Assembly (NCBI RefSeq): GCF_000335475.2
Contig: NZ_ANAH02000008.1
Coordinates: 285,831-349,830 of the forward strand
From: Cystobacter fuscus DSM 2262
GTDB taxonomy: Bacteria > Myxococcota > Myxococcia > Myxococcales > Myxococcaceae
Reading direction: 5' to 3'
DNA: 64,000 bases
The notes under the pieces: model-generated
Database searches by the model: none
What the model was told of the DNA's origin: nothing
What the model saw: only the letters and a program-made list of their open reading frames with translations
Position numbers and translations under genes: made by a program
Shown: positions 57,392 through 64,000 of the stretch, one piece after another
Numbering within the stretch: position 1 is the first letter of the stretch
Layout of the letters: the number at the start of each line of letters is the position of its first letter

Positions 57392-57567
57392 CGTCTGGAG
57401 AGGGGGGGGATGGTGGGGCTGCCCTCGAGTAGAAGGCCAATCTCCCCCGCTGGCAACATGAATGCGCTGTCCAGGTGAAGGAACCCTGAGTGCAAGGATT
57501 CCCTCACTTTCAATGCCTCCCGGGAAAACTCAAATCCACACGTTGACGCAGCCAGGCAACAGGGGTG

Positions 57568-58389
57568 TCACGGGACGATGGCGAAGGCACGCGCCGGGAA
57601 GCCCAGACCATTGGCCACCTTGGGCCAGGTCACGACGATCAACGCCCCCGTGGGCGGCACCTTGTCCAGGTGGGCCATGACCTCGATCTGATAGCGCCCC
57701 TGGCCCAGCACCCACTTCTCCGCGTCCAGCGTCGAGGTGATGTCGGTGTCGAGCGACTCGTGACCGATGGCCGTGATTTTCCTCTTCTCGAAGAGGAACT
57801 GGACGGCCGCCAGGGACCAGGCCGGGAAGGGGTGGCGCTTGAAGCGCTCGGGATTGCCAAAATCCTTGTACATGTCGGTACGCAGCGCGGCGAAGGAGCC
57901 CTCCGGCACGCGGCCGTGCTTCTTCTCCCAGTCCAGGATGTCCTGCACGGTGATCGCGTGGTTGGGGTCCTTGCCGAGCAACGGGGTGATGTCGAGGACC
58001 ACCAGCGGAAGGAGCATCTCCCGCAGGGGGATCTGATCCAGGGTGATTCCGTTCTCGTGGAAGTGCGCGGGAGGATCCACGTGGGTGCCGTACTGACCCA
58101 CCATGGAATAGAAGGTCGTGCGGAAGCCATCCTTCTCCAGGGTGTAGGGCCGGTAGGTCTTCGGATCCGACGCGGTGGTGAAGGTGGCCTGGCCAAAGCC
58201 CTGCCATACCGGCGTGCTGGGACTGAAGCTGTGGGTGAGATCGACCATCTTGCGGGAGGCGAGCGCCTTGTAGGCCTCGGCCAGACTCGGCCCCTCGGCC
58301 TGTACGGCCGTGGCTCCCAGGACCAGCGAAAGCGCGAGCAGATCACGCGCCAGGGTTTTCTTCTCGAACAGACGACGCAACACGGACAT
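57568..58389 (-). CDS. Exported cyclase-family metal hydrolase (kynurenine formamidase-like)
   Basis: A 273-residue protein of the cyclase family (PF04199 type). The metal motif HxGTHxDxPxH appears as QYGTHVDPPAHFHENG (about 99-114). VDLTHSFSPSTPVWQG near the start is the other family hallmark. A hydrophobic N-terminal segment (about 13-31, LARDLLALSLVLGATAVQA) looks like a signal peptide, unusual for kynurenine formamidases, so an exported amidase or lactonase-type role is more likely. The start ATG is at 58389. Neighbours do not define a pathway. Confidence 0.87.
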   Translation of the reverse strand: MSVLRRLFEKKTLARDLLALSLVLGATAVQAEGPSLAEAYKALASRKMVDLTHSFSPSTPVWQGFGQATFTTASDPKTYRPYTLEKDGFRTTFYSMVGQYGTHVDPPAHFHENGITLDQIPLREMLLPLVVLDITPLLGKDPNHAITVQDILDWEKKHGRVPEGSFAALRTDMYKDFGNPERFKRHPFPAWSLAAVQFLFEKRKITAIGHESLDTDITSTLDAEKWVLGQGRYQIEVMAHLDKVPPTGALIVVTWPKVANGLGFPARAFAIVP

Positions 58390-58555
58390 GGCTGTCTCCA
58401 GTGAAAGAGAGTTCCAGACTAAGCCATGTCATGGGCCAGGCACCGCGTGGAATGCGAATGTCACGGTGGAGCTCGCTACCGCGAGGGGTGCTTCTCAATC
58501 GCAGACAGGTGAGAAGCCCTTTCCGGGACGCGTTCCGGCGCTCCTGGGGGAACGC

Positions 58556-59179
58556 TCATTCCCAGGAGAATTCAAACTCATAATCGAGGGTGGACGGCTG
58601 GCGTCCGCTGATCTTCACGTTCTGGGCGCCCATCCGGTCGAGCGTGGCCCGCAGGCCTCCCTCGTGGTACGCGCGGGGAATGAAGTTGCGCGTGAGGAGG
58701 AGCCGGCCCGTCGTGGGCCCATCCCACACCAGTTGGCGAGTCCCATAACTCGTCGTCATCCGGTAGATGCCCTGAATGCTGATCATCAGGCTCCGGGTGT
58801 CCTGACCGGTGAGGTGCTTCAACGCCCTGCCCATGAGGGAGTCGAGGAAGTCCGTCATCGCCTGATGTCCCAACAACCACAGGGCCCTGTCGAAGCCGCC
58901 GTACCGGGGGCCCAGCACCTGCCCGGCGGCGTAGGTCAACCGGATGAGGGAGCTGATGGGATAGTTGAAGAACTCCACGAAGTGGCGCTCTCCGCTGGCC
59001 ATCAGGCAGTGCCTCGCGGCCGCTTCGCCATCGAGCGTGCGCACCTTCTCGAGCATGCTCTTGAAGAAGAGTCCTCGCACGGTATCCTGCGGGGTCGCCA
59101 GCGCCAGCCGTTGCTCCATTTCCTGCTGCCAGAACAGTAACGACTCACTGTCCGTCAGCCCTTGCGAGATCGTGCTCAT
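58556..59179 (-). CDS. DUF2378 (Myxococcales paralogous) protein
   Basis: A 207-residue cytoplasmic protein. TPQDTVRGLFFKSMLEKVR, the FVEFFNYPISSLIRL stretch and GRLLLTRNFIPRAYHEG identify DUF2378, a family that is multiplied within myxobacteria and essentially absent elsewhere. The C-terminal half resembles a heme-NO-binding-like or V4R-type fold only in length, so no function is proposed. The start is ATG 59179. It lies 96 bases after the aminotransferase and may be part of that unit. Confidence 0.9.
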   Translation of the reverse strand: MSTISQGLTDSESLLFWQQEMEQRLALATPQDTVRGLFFKSMLEKVRTLDGEAAARHCLMASGERHFVEFFNYPISSLIRLTYAAGQVLGPRYGGFDRALWLLGHQAMTDFLDSLMGRALKHLTGQDTRSLMISIQGIYRMTTSYGTRQLVWDGPTTGRLLLTRNFIPRAYHEGGLRATLDRMGAQNVKISGRQPSTLDYEFEFSWE

Positions 59180-59275
59180 GGATTCCCTGTGGCCCTGGGC
59201 GAAGCCTCGTCACCCCAGATGGAGGGAGTCTACCACGAGCCCCTCCAGAGCCCCGAGGGTCCCCCCTCGCGCCAC

Positions 59276-60445
59276 TCACCCCGGAGGAAGCAGGGCCGCC
59301 TGGGCCGCGGCCACGGCCGAGCCCGGTGCGATACGGTGGCCCGCCACGGCGAGAGCTCGCTCGATGGCCCCCACGGTGGCCAGAACATCCCCTGGGCTCA
59401 CGACGTTCATATGCCCCACGCGGAAGTAGCGCGTCTTGAGTTGGGGATGGAGGCCGCCAGCGAGCACCACGCCCTGCTCTCGCACCTTTCCCACCCACGT
59501 GGCATCCACACCCTCCGGGAAGTAGAGGGCACTGAGGGTGTGAGCAGCCACGGACTCGGACGCGGGCAACGTGCGCAGACCCAGCGCACGCCAGGCGGCC
59601 CGGAAGGCCCCCGCCATGCGACGGTGCCGCTCGAAGCGCGCCTCCATGCCCTCACGCAGGAGTTGTCCGAGGCTCACCTCCAGTGCGTACACGAGGTTGA
59701 CGGGCGGGGTGGCGAAGTACGCGGCCCGGCCCGTCTCATAGGCCTCCATGATGGGAAGCCATTCGGCGAAGTCCGCGTACAAGGAGCGCACGGGCGTGCG
59801 GCGGGCGCGCCAGGAGTCCATGGCCCGTCGGCTCACACTCAAGAGCGCCAGTCCCGGAGGCACTCCGAGCGCCTTCTGACTCGCGGTGAGGTAGACGTCC
59901 GCGCCCCACGCGTCCTGGTGGAACGTCTCGCCGGCGGTGGCGCACACCCCGTCCACCACGGACAGCACCCCGTGCCGGTGGGCCGCCCGCACGAGCGCCT
60001 CCGCCGGTGCGAGCACCCCGGTGCTCGTGTCCACGTGCGTGACGGTCATCAGCTTGAAGCGGCCGCCCGCGAGCAATCGCTCCACCTCCGCCGAGTCCGG
60101 CACCTCGCCCGGGCTAGCCCGCGCCTGCACCACCTCGGCCCCGTAGCGCTCGAGCAACGAGGCCATGCGGTCGCTGAAGTAGCCGGTATTCACGACCAGG
60201 GCGCGCTCGCCCGGCTCCACCAGATTGGCCACCGCCATTTCCATGGCCCACGTGCCGCTGCCCGCCACCACGAAGGGTTGGGCCGAGGGCGCCAGGCACA
60301 CCTCGCGCAGGCGCTGGAGGGCGCGGCCAAACACGGCGATGAACTCGGGGGACACGTGGCTGGCCGTCTTGGCGCCCAGCGCGCGCATCACCTCGGGATC
60401 GAACTCCACCGGGCCGGGGATCATCAGCAGGTCTCGCTCGCTCAT
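59276..60445 (-). CDS. PLP-dependent aminotransferase, serine/alanine-glyoxylate type
   Basis: A 389-residue fold-type I aminotransferase of class V. LMIPGPVEFDPEVM at the start and the cofactor lysine in TASQKALGVPPG (about 190) identify the alanine/serine-glyoxylate aminotransferase group. SVVDGVCATAGE holds the PLP aspartate, and TPPVNLVYAL is the substrate-side loop. It moves an amino group between an amino acid (Ala/Ser) and glyoxylate or a related keto acid; the exact substrate is open. The start is ATG 60445. It is transcribed away from the rRNA operon terminator on the same strand. Confidence 0.92.
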   Translation of the reverse strand: MSERDLLMIPGPVEFDPEVMRALGAKTASHVSPEFIAVFGRALQRLREVCLAPSAQPFVVAGSGTWAMEMAVANLVEPGERALVVNTGYFSDRMASLLERYGAEVVQARASPGEVPDSAEVERLLAGGRFKLMTVTHVDTSTGVLAPAEALVRAAHRHGVLSVVDGVCATAGETFHQDAWGADVYLTASQKALGVPPGLALLSVSRRAMDSWRARRTPVRSLYADFAEWLPIMEAYETGRAAYFATPPVNLVYALEVSLGQLLREGMEARFERHRRMAGAFRAAWRALGLRTLPASESVAAHTLSALYFPEGVDATWVGKVREQGVVLAGGLHPQLKTRYFRVGHMNVVSPGDVLATVGAIERALAVAGHRIAPGSAVAAAQAALLPPG

Positions 60446-60553
60446 GGAACGAGGGCGTAGCGTGGCGCGGGCACGGACTCCACGGCGAGCGCGAGGGGAT
60501 GTCCGAAAGCGACAGTGCGGATGCGCGGCCAGGTGCGCGAAGCCCGCAAAGGC

Positions 60554-60597
60554 GAAGGCCCCGAGTCGACACCTCGCGGTGGGGACTCGGGGCCTTC
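60554..60597 (-). terminator. rRNA operon terminator
   Basis: A perfect 14-bp stem (GAAGGCCCCGAGTC at 60554-60567 with GACTCGGGGCCTTC at 60584-60597) lies just after 5S on the minus strand. A run of eight T precedes it on the minus strand, and in the other direction the A-run would serve as a T-tract only for plus-strand transcripts, so it may act bidirectionally. Confidence 0.75.
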
Positions 60598-60605
60598 AAA
60601 AAAAA

Positions 60606-60722
<117 letters not shown>

Positions 60723-60890
60723 AAACAGGACAGTCCATACGAAGGGTAGGTGAATCAACTTCCACTGCGAAGCTCTCGTGCCTTCTTCCGGGCCCGGCGT
60801 CATGCGCGTGGCGCATTCGCTCGGGGCCTCGACCTTGGCCTCGTGTCTCGTGCCCCCCCTCCCTGAGGTGGGGCTGCTGAGAGATTGAGG

Positions 60891-63865
<2,975 letters not shown>

Positions 63866-64000
63866 CCCTCATCAGCCCGCCTCCCGGCGGGTTGCATTGA
63901 AACTCGAGACCAAGGTCCAGGCCCCGGCTCTTCGCCGCGGACCCGAAAGAATTCACTTGATGCGTCGTTGTGTCCCAACCAGGCCGCTATCGCAGCCGAG
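63866..64000 (-). other. 16S-23S internal transcribed spacer, partial
   Basis: The sequence upstream of 23S on the minus strand. No tRNA is seen in this part. CCCGCC-N5-GGCGGG-type pairing near 63879-63895 probably belongs to the 23S processing stem. The 16S gene lies beyond the window. Confidence 0.6.

Overview
The window is high-GC DNA from a myxobacterium, most likely of the suborder Cystobacterineae (Cystobacter/Archangium/Melittangium-like). The evidence is lineage-type gene content: a DUF2378 protein (a paralogous family confined to Myxococcales), two proteins with MYXO-CTERM-like C-terminal sorting signals, several Hanks-type kinases with PEGA tails, an FHA-containing sigma-54 activator, KaiC-like ATPases and many secreted hydrolases. 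The genus cannot be fixed from the sequence alone. No prophage, insertion sequence, transposase or CRISPR array was recognised.

Left part (1-15.3 kb) is mostly housekeeping and stress genes. It holds a truncated Imm11-like gene and a DUF6483-like gene, a single-chain dihydroxyacetone kinase, a MoxR-ATPase / VWA / coiled-coil operon, dnaK, a lipid kinase, a methyltransferase, DUF493, PIN-PhoH and greB. tRNA-Lys(TTT) and tRNA-Glu(TTC) follow, with a clear terminator.

Middle part (15.5-44.5 kb) is accessory. It contains a KaiC-like ATPase coupled to a receiver protein, a secreted M14 carboxypeptidase, a small six-cysteine secreted peptide, a GH30-type glycosidase, a PKD-like repeat surface protein, a GNAT, an ABA4-like membrane protein, a GH74-X2-CBM3 xyloglucanase, an AA10 LPMO, a hybrid histidine kinase, three c-heme-motif lipoproteins or exported proteins, a PhoX-type phosphatase on a collagen-like tether, LysR and TetR regulators, a stand-alone PheS-like ligase with a changed substrate pocket, and a KAS III enzyme. 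The hydrolases and the LPMO suit a predator/saprophyte attacking plant and microbial polysaccharides and proteins.

Right part (44.8-57.4 kb) is a signalling block: three Ser/Thr kinases, an FHA-AAA-Fis sigma-54 activator whose start overlaps that of a divergent kinase, TPR/PEGA envelope proteins, and a caspase-like lipoprotein carrying an EF-hand loop. rbfA and rtcB lie inside this block as a translationally coupled pair. A cyclase-family enzyme, the DUF2378 protein and an aminotransferase follow. The window closes with the 3' part of an rRNA operon on the minus strand (23S, 5S, terminator); its 16S gene lies outside.

The main leads are the PheS-like ligase with HPY in place of the phenylalanine-reading FPF motif, the EF-hand caspase-like lipoprotein, the collagen-tethered PhoX, two genes that look leaderless, a -24/-12 promoter in front of a MYXO-CTERM protein, and a heavily structured intergenic region at 19.2-19.4 kb.
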